A stretch of DNA of 64,000 bases from Endothia cerciana. Taxonomy: Eukaryota > Ascomycota > Sordariomycetes > Diaporthales > Cryphonectriaceae. Where the stretch lies: the NCBI GenBank assembly GCA_026119935.1, contig JALRMH010000005.1, positions 620,001 to 684,000 on the forward strand, given 5' to 3'. Below are positions 52,065 to 61,826 of this stretch, one piece after another. Under the pieces are notes generated by a model, which saw nothing but the letters and a program-made list of their open reading frames with translations, did not search any database and was not told the DNA's origin. Within the stretch, counting starts at the first letter, position 1; every line of letters begins with the position of its first letter. A program made the position numbers and the translations under genes.

Positions 52065-53582
52065 TCATGCCGGGAATGGCAAAACCGCAGGGCTCTTCTT
52101 GCCATCCTTCCCAACAGCCCGGATGCCGAATTGGACGGCATCCTTTGGAAGGCTGACCGTCACATTCCCCACGTTGCCAACGTCCAGACTACGCGCCCAT
52201 TGCAGGGCGCCGCTGGGGCGCCAGACAAGCTCGTAGCTCCCCACTAAGGGATCGTTGCCCGTGGCCCACGCAAATTGGCTATCATTGCTCACTTCCTCCA
52301 ACGGCGTGTCGGTACTGGCTGCAGGGAAGCCTACAGTCTCAGAAATGGTGACGTTCTTGGGCATGGCCGGCGCGTTTGCAGCACTCCACATACTGGCGAG
52401 GTTCACTCTTGCCACGCGCTGTGTATATGCAAAATCAACGTACTCGAGCAGGTCGCCGTACTGCGTCCCGTTGTGTACCCTCACGTCCTGGTGCTGATGC
52501 GTGAAGTCCTCGACCGCCTCGGTGAAACGGATGGCGGGGAAGCCTTGGGCCAGAAAACCTTCATGGTCGCCGCCGCGTAGGAAGCGATCAGGCCTGTAGA
52601 TGAGTGCGACCTGCATATCAACCGCATCGGAGGCGCCGGCTGCAATTTCGGTGATGAACCGACCAAGGTTACGGGCTGGCGAGTCATTCTCATAGCCGAT
52701 AATCCCGATTTCCTCGCTGTGTGCTGCGCTGGTCGCGTTCGGATATAGGATACTGGCACCAAACAGCCGAACGGTGTGGTTGTTGATCGGCGCAAACGGT
52801 GAGAACTTCCCTGTCCCAACGATGTCGTTGTTCCAGTTACCCTCGACGTTCGTTCCTTGAGCCTTGAGTGTTTGAGCCAGGTGACTTGCTCCATACAAAT
52901 CCTGCTCCTCGCCTGCTGTAGCCGCGAAGATCATCGTCGCCGCAGGCTTGAGTTTGGCGCACGCCCGTGCCATTTCCAACACCACAGCCACCCCGCTGGC
53001 ATTATCGTCCGCGCCAGGTGCGTCGCCGGTGTAATCCATGATGTCCAGATTTCTGCTATCGTAGTGGCCCGTGACGACGTACACCCGGTTGGGGTCAGTC
53101 GTCCCGTTTATGCACGCCACCACGTTGGTTATGTTCACCGGAAAGGAGATGCGGTCCGCGACGCCCTGGATGTAGCTATTGAAATACACATCCATGTTCC
53201 CATCGGAATCCACGGCTATGTTCTGCATCTGTTCATAGATCCAATCGCGGGCAGCTCCGATTCCGCGAGTTGTCGAGTTCTGTGCCGAGAGCGTGTGCCT
53301 GGTGCCGAAGTTGCTCAGGGTCGTCACAATGCTCTGGATGCGGGACTCATCTATCTCCGCAACTATGTCGACTGTCTGGTTGTCTAGGGTCTGTGGCGTG
53401 AGAGGGACGCCCAGCGTGGTCACCGGCCAGCTCGCGTCGGCACAAGCGGCCCATGGCCGCTCTAGAGGGCCATAGAGGCTTCCTGGGAGATCGAGCCATG
53501 GCTGAGCAAAGGTCATTGAGGAATACAACGAGAGCGTGGGCAGTCCGAGAGCGAGATATCGCGACAACATCCTGCCTAACAT
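52065..53582 (-). CDS. secreted M28-family aminopeptidase
   Basis: 505 aa, single exon. An N-terminal signal peptide (LSRYLALGLPTLSLYSSMTF) precedes a propeptide-like region. The catalytic domain has the M28 co-catalytic zinc motifs: TGHYDSR (His173, with Asp175), PGADDNASG (bridging Asp), TAGEEQDLYG (catalytic Glu225, ligand Glu226), a later Asp near NND (253) and a C-terminal His in FTHQHQD (362-364). Several N-glycosylation sequons are present. The last 100 residues form a fibronectin-III-like beta domain (SYELVWRPSG, GNVTVSLPKDAVQFGIRAVG). Expected role: release of N-terminal amino acids from peptides outside the cell, for nitrogen nutrition. The start at 53582 or the ATG four codons in are both possible. 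Confidence 0.9.
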   Translation of the reverse strand: MLGRMLSRYLALGLPTLSLYSSMTFAQPWLDLPGSLYGPLERPWAACADASWPVTTLGVPLTPQTLDNQTVDIVAEIDESRIQSIVTTLSNFGTRHTLSAQNSTTRGIGAARDWIYEQMQNIAVDSDGNMDVYFNSYIQGVADRISFPVNITNVVACINGTTDPNRVYVVTGHYDSRNLDIMDYTGDAPGADDNASGVAVVLEMARACAKLKPAATMIFAATAGEEQDLYGASHLAQTLKAQGTNVEGNWNNDIVGTGKFSPFAPINNHTVRLFGASILYPNATSAAHSEEIGIIGYENDSPARNLGRFITEIAAGASDAVDMQVALIYRPDRFLRGGDHEGFLAQGFPAIRFTEAVEDFTHQHQDVRVHNGTQYGDLLEYVDFAYTQRVARVNLASMWSAANAPAMPKNVTISETVGFPAASTDTPLEEVSNDSQFAWATGNDPLVGSYELVWRPSGALQWARSLDVGNVGNVTVSLPKDAVQFGIRAVGKDGKKSPAVLPFPA

Positions 53583-54883
53583 TGACTGCGCGCGTCAATC
53601 AGGATACAGAGACTAGACTCGCCCTTGGAAGCCTAGGGAGGATGGCTGAAATATAGTTCATTGTTGCGCTTCCACCTCCGCAAACTTTCCCATAATGCCA
53701 CTCACCGAGCTCCCATTGCATGACGCCATAAAGGCAAAGCCAGGATGTCGTCGTTCGTGCCGAATCACCCGATATGTCGGTATTTATCGAAATATGTATA
53801 AGCTTAAATCCGTAGCGCGGTTAAGTCGCATCACCTGCGGGGTTGATAAGGTTAAAGGCCACGTACTTCCTGAGGAGGCAGGTAATATAGAGTCTACGAG
53901 GTCATACTCCAGGTACGCTCACAGAAGCCAGAACTGCTCGCAATGGAAATCCCCGCAAAAAGCCCCCTTTTGGGTGTCATAAAAGACTTGAAGGCATCAG
54001 GCTGCAGATATCACACTAGAATTTCTAGGTAGTGAAACACGCGGAGAGCAAAAGTTCAAGCCGAACCTTGCTGCAGGTAAGATGGGGAAAGGCTCCGTCA
54101 AAGGTGCAACGCATTACGTGTTTTACCAACGACATACTCTCTTGACGCTGAAAACTTGCCCAGTATAATGTTGTTATCAACACGAGACTTCTCACTTGAA
54201 ACCAGCATTGAAATACACCTGAGTAGATACCTAGAGGGACCAAGAGGATCCTGGATATTATGAATTTCAAAATGCAGAGTCCATCTAGAAATGATCCTTG
54301 AAGATCCCGAGACTCACTTGCTGATGATCATTTCCTCAGCAATAGATTTTAAAAGCATCATGGCACTTGTGGCGGCCAATCCTCGACGTGTACTTTTCTC
54401 GTCGGCCCAAGGGGCAATCATGCTTGGGAACTTGTCTTACACACTATCGAGTACGTAATTCTTGGTACCTCCTCGGTAGATATGGACCGCCGCATTTTAA
54501 CTGCTAACTTCATGACCAAATTGAGCCTAGGATCAAAATCACAGCCTGTATGTGCGTGGAGATTCACCTTGGGACTTCAAGACTGGGACCGAGGTGTTAG
54601 AGAGACTCTGATGTTTAAAACAACCAGACGCATGGCACTTACCTGATTCATTGTTCCTTAGAGTTTAGTGCCCGTTATTGAGACTGTAATTAAGTCTTCC
54701 GGGGCCATTCACAGCTCTAGGTCCTCTCTCAGGGGCGAATCTCATTATCATTCAGTGAGACTTGAAGTCTGGCCGGTCAGAGGAATGGGATCAGAAGATT
54801 GTGAACCACGATGCCAGGCATGTTCTGAATATATAGCTCTTGGTCAATGGACGCTTCAGCTCTTGTGAGTACAAACTGTCGCC
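53583..54883. other. intergenic, possible decayed 5' part of the AAA gene
   Basis: Promoter of the M28 gene on the left. The right 200 bp (from about 54680) may hold remnants of the BCS1 N-terminal domain with an in-frame TGA (54863-54865) just before the preserved part; otherwise nothing is recognised. Confidence 0.5.
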
Positions 54884-55918
54884 ATGGACCGTCTACAAAT
54901 GGCGACGATTACAAATGATATTAGGAGCTTTCTCTCACGCCAGGGAGTCCACTGGCACTACAAGGAAGGCTTACTCCTGTGAGTGCCCCAAACCTGGGTC
55001 CTCGTCGCTTGGGTGGTAGTAGGACCTTGCTGACAGTCGATCACGACAGACAACTTGGGAACCTATTTCACGGCCCACCTGGCACCGGGAAGAGTAGTTT
55101 TGCGTTCGCACTCGCTGGCCATTTCGGCCTCCCGGTCTTTATGATCAATCTCTTAGGACCGGGTTTGGCCGATTCGAATGTCGAACACCTTCTTTCGGAC
55201 TTGCCCTTCCATTGCATTATCATGCTCGAAGATATAGATGCAACTCAGCCATTGAACCGGGACAACAGGAGCAAGATTGGAAAACAAAAGGACGAAGCGG
55301 TACCACCTGCTTCAGAGTCCGACTCGTCAGACGAGCAGGATCCAATTGCACGCTTCCAATCAATGCGTGATAAGAGGAAGCGTAACGGCGTCACGCTGAG
55401 TGGACTCTTGAATGCGATTGATGGTGTTGGTGCTTCCGAGGGTCAGTCATTACGGGCAGAGAGAAGTCTCAAAACTCGTCATCCTGCTAACTTTGCTATG
55501 CTTACAGGCCAAATCCTAATCATGTCTACTAACAAGATTGAAGCCCTTGGCGAAGCCTTGATTCTCACCGGTCGCACCGATCGCATGGTCGAGTTCACTA
55601 ATGCCACAAGGGAGCAGGTTTACTACATGTTCATCGGTACATACACTGGGACTCGCTAGACACACCAGTCGCCTGCAGGCGGTGCTCTGGCATCCCAACA
55701 TCTCGAGAGGGAGGAATGGACCGATGAGGATATCACGCTGCTTGCCAAGGAATCTCCGACGAGATTCGTGCCCAGGAGTTCAGTCCTGCGAACCTTCAGC
55801 AGTTTTTCAAGGACTTCCGGGCCGAGCCACGCCGCGCACTTCGAGAGCTGGACGAGTGGATGAAGGGACCCGCGTGGATACCGAAGGCCTGTGCTCCTGC
55901 CTCCAGTCCAAGACTCAG
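54884..55918 (+). pseudogene. BCS1-like AAA ATPase pseudogene
   Basis: Preserved pieces in order: MDRLQMATITNDIRSFLSRQ (54884 on), a GT-AG intron 54979-55049, then FHGPPGTGKSSFAFALAG (Walker A), FMINLLGPGLADSNVEHLLS, IIMLEDIDA (Walker B), RKRNGVTLSGLLNAIDGVGA. A second intron follows at 55442-55507, then ILIMSTNKIEALGEALI, TGRTDRMVEFTNATREQ. These are the AAA core of the fungal BCS1-like family. Defects: a TGA upstream of the first piece, TAG at 55657, and C-terminal sequence split over other frames (SQHLEREEWTDEDITLLAKE, then EFSPANLQQFFKDFRAEPRR). The arginine finger area reads LTGRTDR where RPGRTDR is usual. Mitochondrial Bcs1 inserts the Rieske protein; these extra fungal copies have no known role. 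This copy is almost certainly dead. Confidence 0.8.
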
Positions 55919-57065
55919 CCCTTGGGACTTCTCGCAGTGGTGACCCTAAGCAGTCTTCGACCACGGGTGTCTCGCCGGCCGTTAGCGACACGTCCTCATC
56001 ATTCGAGGATCTGATGTCGCTGGATGACCTTGGTGGATACGAAAAGCCTGCGTGCTTTGACCCAGATGCTGAGTCTAAGTCGAAGAGCCCCTATGGACCT
56101 CTTCTGGACGCTTCTTGAAGCTGTATGGGTGCTCCACGTAGCTGGGTGGCGGATCGGGTTTATTAGAAGCATGACCGATAATATCAGCTGTCTGGCGGGT
56201 AGCGTTGAGCAATGGGAGACCGGGATGAGGTCGAGCGGAGATATTTAGGCTGGATGACGAGTAGCGGTCCTCCTACATGATTCGTTGATAGACAAGGGGG
56301 GAAATACTTGCACATACTTGACTTCTAAGGGACTTGTCTGCTTCGTGGTGCAGTTATCTCCCAGTGGCGTGCGTGCCACCCGCGTTTTCCCATGGCACGT
56401 CGAAATACCGGACCTGATTCGGAACCAGGTATCGACAGCCTTAGTGAATTGGGTGCGTGGGTTGGCTCGGATTGCAGTATGTTATTTGGCGACACCAGTA
56501 TAAGATACGCGTAATCCAGGCCGGGAGCGACTTGCGGCCCCGTCTTCATCTGATATATCATATTACGCAGTATCGAACAGGAAGCCAAATGAACAGGACC
56601 CCAGGAAGACAAATTGCCTGGATCTCACCCCATCTCAAGTGACCAACTCTCTTCAAGATGCCATAAGAGCCCCCAAGGGGTCTCTCAAGCTAAGGATGGC
56701 GGGACACGACATTCCTTTTCTCTAGTCACAGTCTTTGCGAGTGGGCCGCCGGGAGGCCGCATGCCGGGAAATGATCAGATTGATAAGATAAAACATGGTT
56801 ACATGGCCTCTCGGCCAACTCGGGTGACAGGCAGGGGTTGCGTGGGCCCAATTTGATCTTGACGCGCGTCGCAGGCGGAGGGTCTTTGCTGTACTGCATT
56901 GCTGAGTTGGCTCGTTACGGATGCTTTCTACAACATTTGTTCCTTGGAGCTTCCAGTTCTGTCGAGCTTGAGAGTCCAGCCAAGCCTCGTTCTTCATCCC
57001 TCCACCGAATCTTTTCCCCGTCATCCTCACCTTGCTTATTTCCTATTTAAGGAATAAAAATAAAC
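55919..57065. other. intergenic, no gene seen
   Basis: A further piece at 55980-56118 (SSSFEDLMSLDDLGGYEKPA) may be the acidic tail of the AAA pseudogene. The rest is the promoter of the 566-aa gene. Nothing else recognised. Confidence 0.5.
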
Positions 57066-58766
57066 ATGGTGGCGAGCCGCATTCTGGCGGCGACTCTCGC
57101 CGCCTCAGGCCTGTCTCACGCCACTAGTGATGGATTGCCCACCAGCGAGAGCTTCGGTCCCAGCACCGAAGTCGCCAAGAGCCGGGGCCCTCAGATCTTT
57201 AACGCGGTACACGATGCCATGAGACAGTGGGGTGCGTCTCTGCATCACAACGGCATGTCCTTCTTCCTCGCCACGGTTCCTGAAGGCGTGATCTTCCACC
57301 ATGGCAACAACGACGAGAGATCACCTGATGAGCCTGACTGGCTCGCATATGAAATTGAGCATGCCGAGGGTTTTGCGCGTGGAGGGAGAGGTCCTGGCGG
57401 AGGACCAGGTAAAGGACCTGGCAAGGGACCTGGCGACGGTGGCCCGCCTGGCCCGCCTACATTAGCTGGGGACGGTGCCTACCAGGTCCCTCTTGGCTAC
57501 GAGGGACAGTTGCAAGTCTCCTTGAGGCAGATGCCCCGCGAAGAGCCGCCGGCCGAGTCCAAAGGAGGGTGGCTGCACACATACCGCACGGCTCGCCCTA
57601 TGCGATACATATACATCGATGGAATGAGCGGAGGGAAAACCACAATGGGCACATTGGACTCCCAGGACTACCTACTGCGGCAGACGAGGGCCGAGTTCGA
57701 TTTCGACAATGGGAAAGGCGACATGCATGAGAGGCGTGCTGGCGGGCCCATGGACGAACGGCAACGCGCCATCGAGATTTGTGCGCTGTGCAAGGACTGG
57801 AATCTTGACGGCGCCGTTCGCATGGAGGCGGGTTTTGAAATCATCCATTGCGACTTCTACGATGGACTTGAGCAATTGCAGGTCATGCAGCGCCCGGGTT
57901 CCAACAGTCGCGGCCCTGGGGCCGGAGGCAACTTCGGCAACTTCGAGTTCATCCGTGGCCTCTCCGAACGATATCATGATATAGGCTCAGCAAGAACCAA
58001 CATCGACTACTCCTCGATGGTCTCGGCCTTTTTCTTCCCGATTAACATCACGAACCCTGACCCCGCGCGACCTGACCTGCCGAGGCTGCTGAACACGACC
58101 GATGTCGAGCTTGCCGCCATTCGAGGTTATCTCAACAAGACGATTGCCGCACGAATCAACGACCCTGTCCGCCCCATCGACTGGAAAGACGTCACTGATA
58201 TCATCGTAGCTCGCTACGCTGACAGGCTCAAGTTCATGGCCGAGAAGACGACCTCGGCCGCCCAGATTGCGGACGAGCTCAAGTTTCTTCTGACGGTCTA
58301 CGTCGACTACTCCGGCAAGGGTAGCGACAGCGAACAAGTCCCAGCCGCCATCGACCGGTGCACCAACTTTTACCTCCACGCCATAGACCCCGTCACGGAG
58401 TCTGACAAGATGATCTACACTGCCTTCAAGGCCGTGACCTCCAACATATGCACCAAGCTCTTCGATGTGCGCGACCTCGTCGCTGGCACCGGCGACTCGG
58501 ATGACTCGGAGACGATGGCTCAGGCCGTTGCAATCCTCAAGGGCTTGATGCATGATCTCGCCTGGGCTCGCTTCAAGCGCTGTCCTCCTTGCGACGTGGA
58601 CGAGGTGTGCTTCATCCCGATGTGGCCCATGGGCACGAAAGCAGACTATGAGTCGCCAAGCTGCGTCAACTCTTCTAGCACGAGGAGAGGAGAATCGGAG
58701 GCGTATTGGGGCCACTTCGGAGGCGGCCCGGGCGGCGGTAAGGGCGGAAGAGGTCCTCACCCGTAA
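57066..58766 (+). CDS. secreted protein with Gly/Pro/Lys-rich segments, function unknown
   Basis: 566 aa, single exon. The N-terminus MVASRILAATLAASGLSHAT is a signal peptide. The layout is: a globular N-terminal part (AVHDAMRQWGASLHHNGMSF, FLATVPEGVIFHHG), a Gly/Pro/Lys-rich insert with GPGKGPG repeats (about residues 104-135), a larger globular part and a Gly-rich tail. The central part has conserved-looking blocks (GWLHTYRTARPMRYIYIDGM, IEICALCKDWNLDGAVRMEA, FEIIHCDFYDGLEQLQVM, IDYSSMVSAFFFPINITNPD), paired Cys (CALC, CPPC) and sequons. I recall similar secreted proteins in Sordariomycetes without a known function. The GMSGGKTTMGT segment resembles a P-loop superficially but lies in a secreted protein. 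Intact, and close to decayed genes on both sides. Confidence 0.8.
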   Translation: MVASRILAATLAASGLSHATSDGLPTSESFGPSTEVAKSRGPQIFNAVHDAMRQWGASLHHNGMSFFLATVPEGVIFHHGNNDERSPDEPDWLAYEIEHAEGFARGGRGPGGGPGKGPGKGPGDGGPPGPPTLAGDGAYQVPLGYEGQLQVSLRQMPREEPPAESKGGWLHTYRTARPMRYIYIDGMSGGKTTMGTLDSQDYLLRQTRAEFDFDNGKGDMHERRAGGPMDERQRAIEICALCKDWNLDGAVRMEAGFEIIHCDFYDGLEQLQVMQRPGSNSRGPGAGGNFGNFEFIRGLSERYHDIGSARTNIDYSSMVSAFFFPINITNPDPARPDLPRLLNTTDVELAAIRGYLNKTIAARINDPVRPIDWKDVTDIIVARYADRLKFMAEKTTSAAQIADELKFLLTVYVDYSGKGSDSEQVPAAIDRCTNFYLHAIDPVTESDKMIYTAFKAVTSNICTKLFDVRDLVAGTGDSDDSETMAQAVAILKGLMHDLAWARFKRCPPCDVDEVCFIPMWPMGTKADYESPSCVNSSSTRRGESEAYWGHFGGGPGGGKGGRGPHP

Positions 58767-58940
58767 TGGACAGGCCTATCCAAGTATCGATTCATGGACA
58801 TAGGCTCACTACCTGGGTACAGAGCCGCTTGTCGTCATCCAGCCTGGATGTATACCCTTTTCTAGATGTAGAATATCTGTCTTTTTCGCGTCTAAGTCGA
58901 CGACACCTGCGGCTTTCTGACTAGCGTCTTGTAACTATAA

Positions 58941-59693
58941 CTACCATAGGCGGGACGGGTCTGGGATATGAATGTCCGCCACCACCTCGAAGCCATGACT
59001 CTAGAAAGTGGGTGAGCCTCACGTGGTTCCAATTGAAGCGTCTGTTGCTATCGACTAATACTATGATGTAGTAAGCCTGTCCCTTTCCACTACCATGGAG
59101 GCACGTATCTAGACCTTCACGATCTGCCTGATCAGTGCCCCGGCGGATGAGGGAGCCAGCAATTCCTTTACATTGGTAGTCCTCATGTACACCAAGCAGG
59201 TCAAGAACTAGGCTGGAAAATCAGCGTCCCACTTCTCCTCTAGCATAGTGAGGGCGATAGAGAAAAGCGTCATTACTCACACCAGTGCGACTTCTCCCCC
59301 ATCGATTTCTTTCTGTTTTCATCCATTCCGCCAAAGAACGGCTCAAAGACTTCCATGTCCCAACCCCCATCCCCGGGCTTGACATCCCCATATGAGTCGT
59401 GCGCCTGGATCCCGCCCGGCTGGGGGACCTGCCACCTGCTGAACCCCACGATCCTGTCCCCAGCCTCGGCATCGACGGCGACAAAGGTCCTATCGGTCGG
59501 GTTGTCCAAGCCCCTTCAGCCATGTCTCGTCCATCGAGCCCCGCATGTACGGCGTGTCTGGCATGAAGTACTGCCAGAAGGGGGCGTCGAAAGCACGGAA
59601 GTAGACCTCGGTTATGGCCACCACGTCGGCCGCCGTCGCCGGTCGGATGTGGAAGCGCGACGACGGGGCTGTTTGAGGTATGGGCTGGGCCAC
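58941..59693 (-). pseudogene. GNAT-family N-acetyltransferase gene with one frameshift, 3 exons
   Basis: Exons 59693-59283, 59212-59062 and 59000-58941 join in phase after one single-base shift near 59507 in exon 1. Before it: SRFHIRPATAADVVAITEVY, FWQYFMPDTPYMRGSMDETW. After it: NPTDRTFVAVDAEAGDRIVG, FSRWQVPQPGG, then in exon 2 LDLLGVHEDYQCKGIAGSLI and RRGTDQADREGLDT (the acetyl-CoA-binding Q/RxxGxG/A region, here QCKGIA), and in exon 3 SHGFEVVADIHIPDPSRL. Total about 206 aa, normal for fungal GNATs. Substrate unknown. With only one indel, the gene may be freshly dead or the base may be an error; splice sites and the rest of the frame are intact. Confidence 0.78.
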
Positions 59694-60572
59694 GCTGACA
59701 AGCCGTGAGCTGTTCTCCCGGTCGCGCTCTCTTCTCTGCGGTCCACTCTATATGCTCTTCCCCTCGGTGCTCCTAGAATGCTCGTCACGCAATGGAGATA
59801 CAGAGTATTTGCGGTTACTGATATACGTTGGAGGTGCCGGCCCCGGTGGTACCACGTCGCTGACTCACTGACTACGAACTCGTCTTCATCTTTGAGCGGG
59901 GAAACTTGCGGAGTGCCTTGCTGATGCGCAGATGAGCAGCTAGGCTGCAAAGGATTTATTTAAGCTTTTAGAGGAAAACAAAATTACCCTCCAAACCCAT
60001 AAGTCACTTGTATATTTATCTATGCGCGCCAATACAACGGCAACATTAGAGTTGGTACCATGTACGCCTGTTGTTGAGTCATTCAATTAGCGTATGAGTA
60101 TAATTTGCACTTGGAGCTTAATTAATTTGAACGAAATCTTGATGGACGCCAGCGCTTGTTGCGTGTATTCTCAGACTCGTGCTGATTGTTAGCAAGCTAC
60201 GTGCCACACAACGTCAAAATAAATTTCTTCTAATTCGTATAGCATAACCAGAAATACCTTTGTGTCTCGTCTTTTGTCTAGCCTAGGATCGTTCGTTGTC
60301 CCCCCGAAAGTCTTGCCTTGCCCATAAAAAATATGTGTCCGGCAGTAGGAAATTACTGCTATACTGTACCTTGTCGACCAACAAACGCTTCATGCTCATG
60401 CTGCATATCCTCCTATGTTTGGGTCTTCCATGGCTCAGCGGGACGAAATGCTGCAGGGGACTCTAGCGTTACAGCGAAGGCCTTCCCCTCTCGTCGATGC
60501 GTGTGTTGTCGTTTCTAATCTCATCACCATGACCAAAGTCTCGCACCCGGGATGTGATGCACAAGGACATCA
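59694..60572. other. intergenic, no gene seen
   Basis: AT-richer stretch upstream of the GNAT gene and downstream of the flavohemoglobin stop. No gene seen. Confidence 0.55.
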
Positions 60573-61826
60573 TCATTTTATCTCAACCATGTCGCCAGTA
60601 GAGAAGAGCTCAAATTTCAACCGCCGCAGCTCCACACCTTGCAGCTTGAGGTAGTCCGCCATCTCGATCATGAACTGCTCTGGCCCACAGATGTAGTACT
60701 CGGCGCCGCCGTGGTTCAGATGCAGGTCCTCGCGGTTGACCTTGGCCAAGTCCACCCTGAAGTCGTAGTCGTGCGTCACGCCCGCCAGGTCCCCATCCGC
60801 GAGGTGCGTCTTGAAGATGTTCGTCCTCAGGTTGGGCATGCGGCGTTTCGCATCCCGCAGGTGGTTGCAGAAGGGGATCATCCGCCTGGCGCCGTGGATC
60901 CACGAGACCTCCCTCGCGGGCTGGAGGTCCATCATCGCATTGAGCATGGACACCATGGGCGCGACCCCGACGCCCGCCGAGATCAGGACCAGCGGCACGC
61001 TGCTCGACTGTGACGTGTCGAGGAAGAACTCTCCGGCGGGGTGCGTCACGTCCACGATGTCGCCCGGGTTCATCTGGTCGATGAGGTAGTTGGTCATCTG
61101 CCCCACGGGGTACGTGACGTCTGCCGAGCCCGGGACCTGCCCGCCCGACTCCCTTTTTATGGTGATGCGGTAGTAGTCCTCGTGTGGCGCGTCGCTGAGC
61201 GAGAACTGTCGCGACTGCATGTATCCGACGTTGGGGAGGGGTACCTGCACTGAGATGTATTGGCCTGGGAGGAAGCCGGGCAGGGGCCGTTTGTTTTGAG
61301 GAGACAGGTAGAACGAGACGATGTCGTCGGTCTCCGATTCCTTTTTGATGATCTGGAACGGCTCCCAGCCTTTCCAGGGCCCAAACGCGTTGTATAGCTG
61401 CTTCTCACGGCCTATGAGCATCTTTGCGAGGATCCAGTATGCTCTCGTCCAGGCCTCTTCCGTTTCTGTCGTCATGGCCGGTCCGAGGACAACGCCGAAG
61501 GCGTCGATGAGGTAGATGGCCACGATGCCGTAGTGCTCGGGCTTGATGCCAAGAGAGCAGTGCTTGTTGCACATTCGCTCCAGTTTGGGGATCAGCTCAC
61601 TGATATCGTAGTTGATAGCGCTCGCGAATGCCAGGATCACAGACGTTAGGGCACGTGGTTGCCTGTGATTAGCCTGATTTACCGAGTTGAACATATTATT
61701 GAGCTCCGGGTGGGCTCTCAACATGTTGCCGTACATGATTGTCGTGATTCTCTCGCCTTGTTCCCGAAGTTTAGGGATGGTGGCCCTCACCAGACGCATC
61801 TGGTGATAGGTGAGGTTGTGAGACAT
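60573..61826 (-). CDS. fhb: flavohemoglobin, nitric oxide dioxygenase
   Basis: 417 aa, single exon. The globin domain (1-150) has the haem-pocket residues expected by alignment to Hmp/Yhb1: Tyr32 (B10, IMYGNML), Gln56 (E7, NHRQPRAL) and proximal His89 (CNKHCSLGI). The FAD-binding domain has RQFSLSD (206-212). The NAD(P)H domain has LISAGVGVAPMVS and YYICGPEQFM, and the C-terminus reads FELFSTGDM. Known role: NO + O2 + NAD(P)H to nitrate, protecting against nitrosative stress; fungi often have a cytosolic and a mitochondrial copy, and this one has no leader. Flavohemoglobins are usually NO-inducible in fungi; no site is claimed here. Confidence 0.96.
   Translation of the reverse strand: MSHNLTYHQMRLVRATIPKLREQGERITTIMYGNMLRAHPELNNMFNSVNQANHRQPRALTSVILAFASAINYDISELIPKLERMCNKHCSLGIKPEHYGIVAIYLIDAFGVVLGPAMTTETEEAWTRAYWILAKMLIGREKQLYNAFGPWKGWEPFQIIKKESETDDIVSFYLSPQNKRPLPGFLPGQYISVQVPLPNVGYMQSRQFSLSDAPHEDYYRITIKRESGGQVPGSADVTYPVGQMTNYLIDQMNPGDIVDVTHPAGEFFLDTSQSSSVPLVLISAGVGVAPMVSMLNAMMDLQPAREVSWIHGARRMIPFCNHLRDAKRRMPNLRTNIFKTHLADGDLAGVTHDYDFRVDLAKVNREDLHLNHGGAEYYICGPEQFMIEMADYLKLQGVELRRLKFELFSTGDMVEIK

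Noticed and set aside
60573..61826. Functional link between flavohemoglobin (NO) and the HypX-like gene (CO)
   Set aside because: They are 33 kb apart with many unrelated genes between; gas-molecule chemistry alone is not evidence of a shared system.
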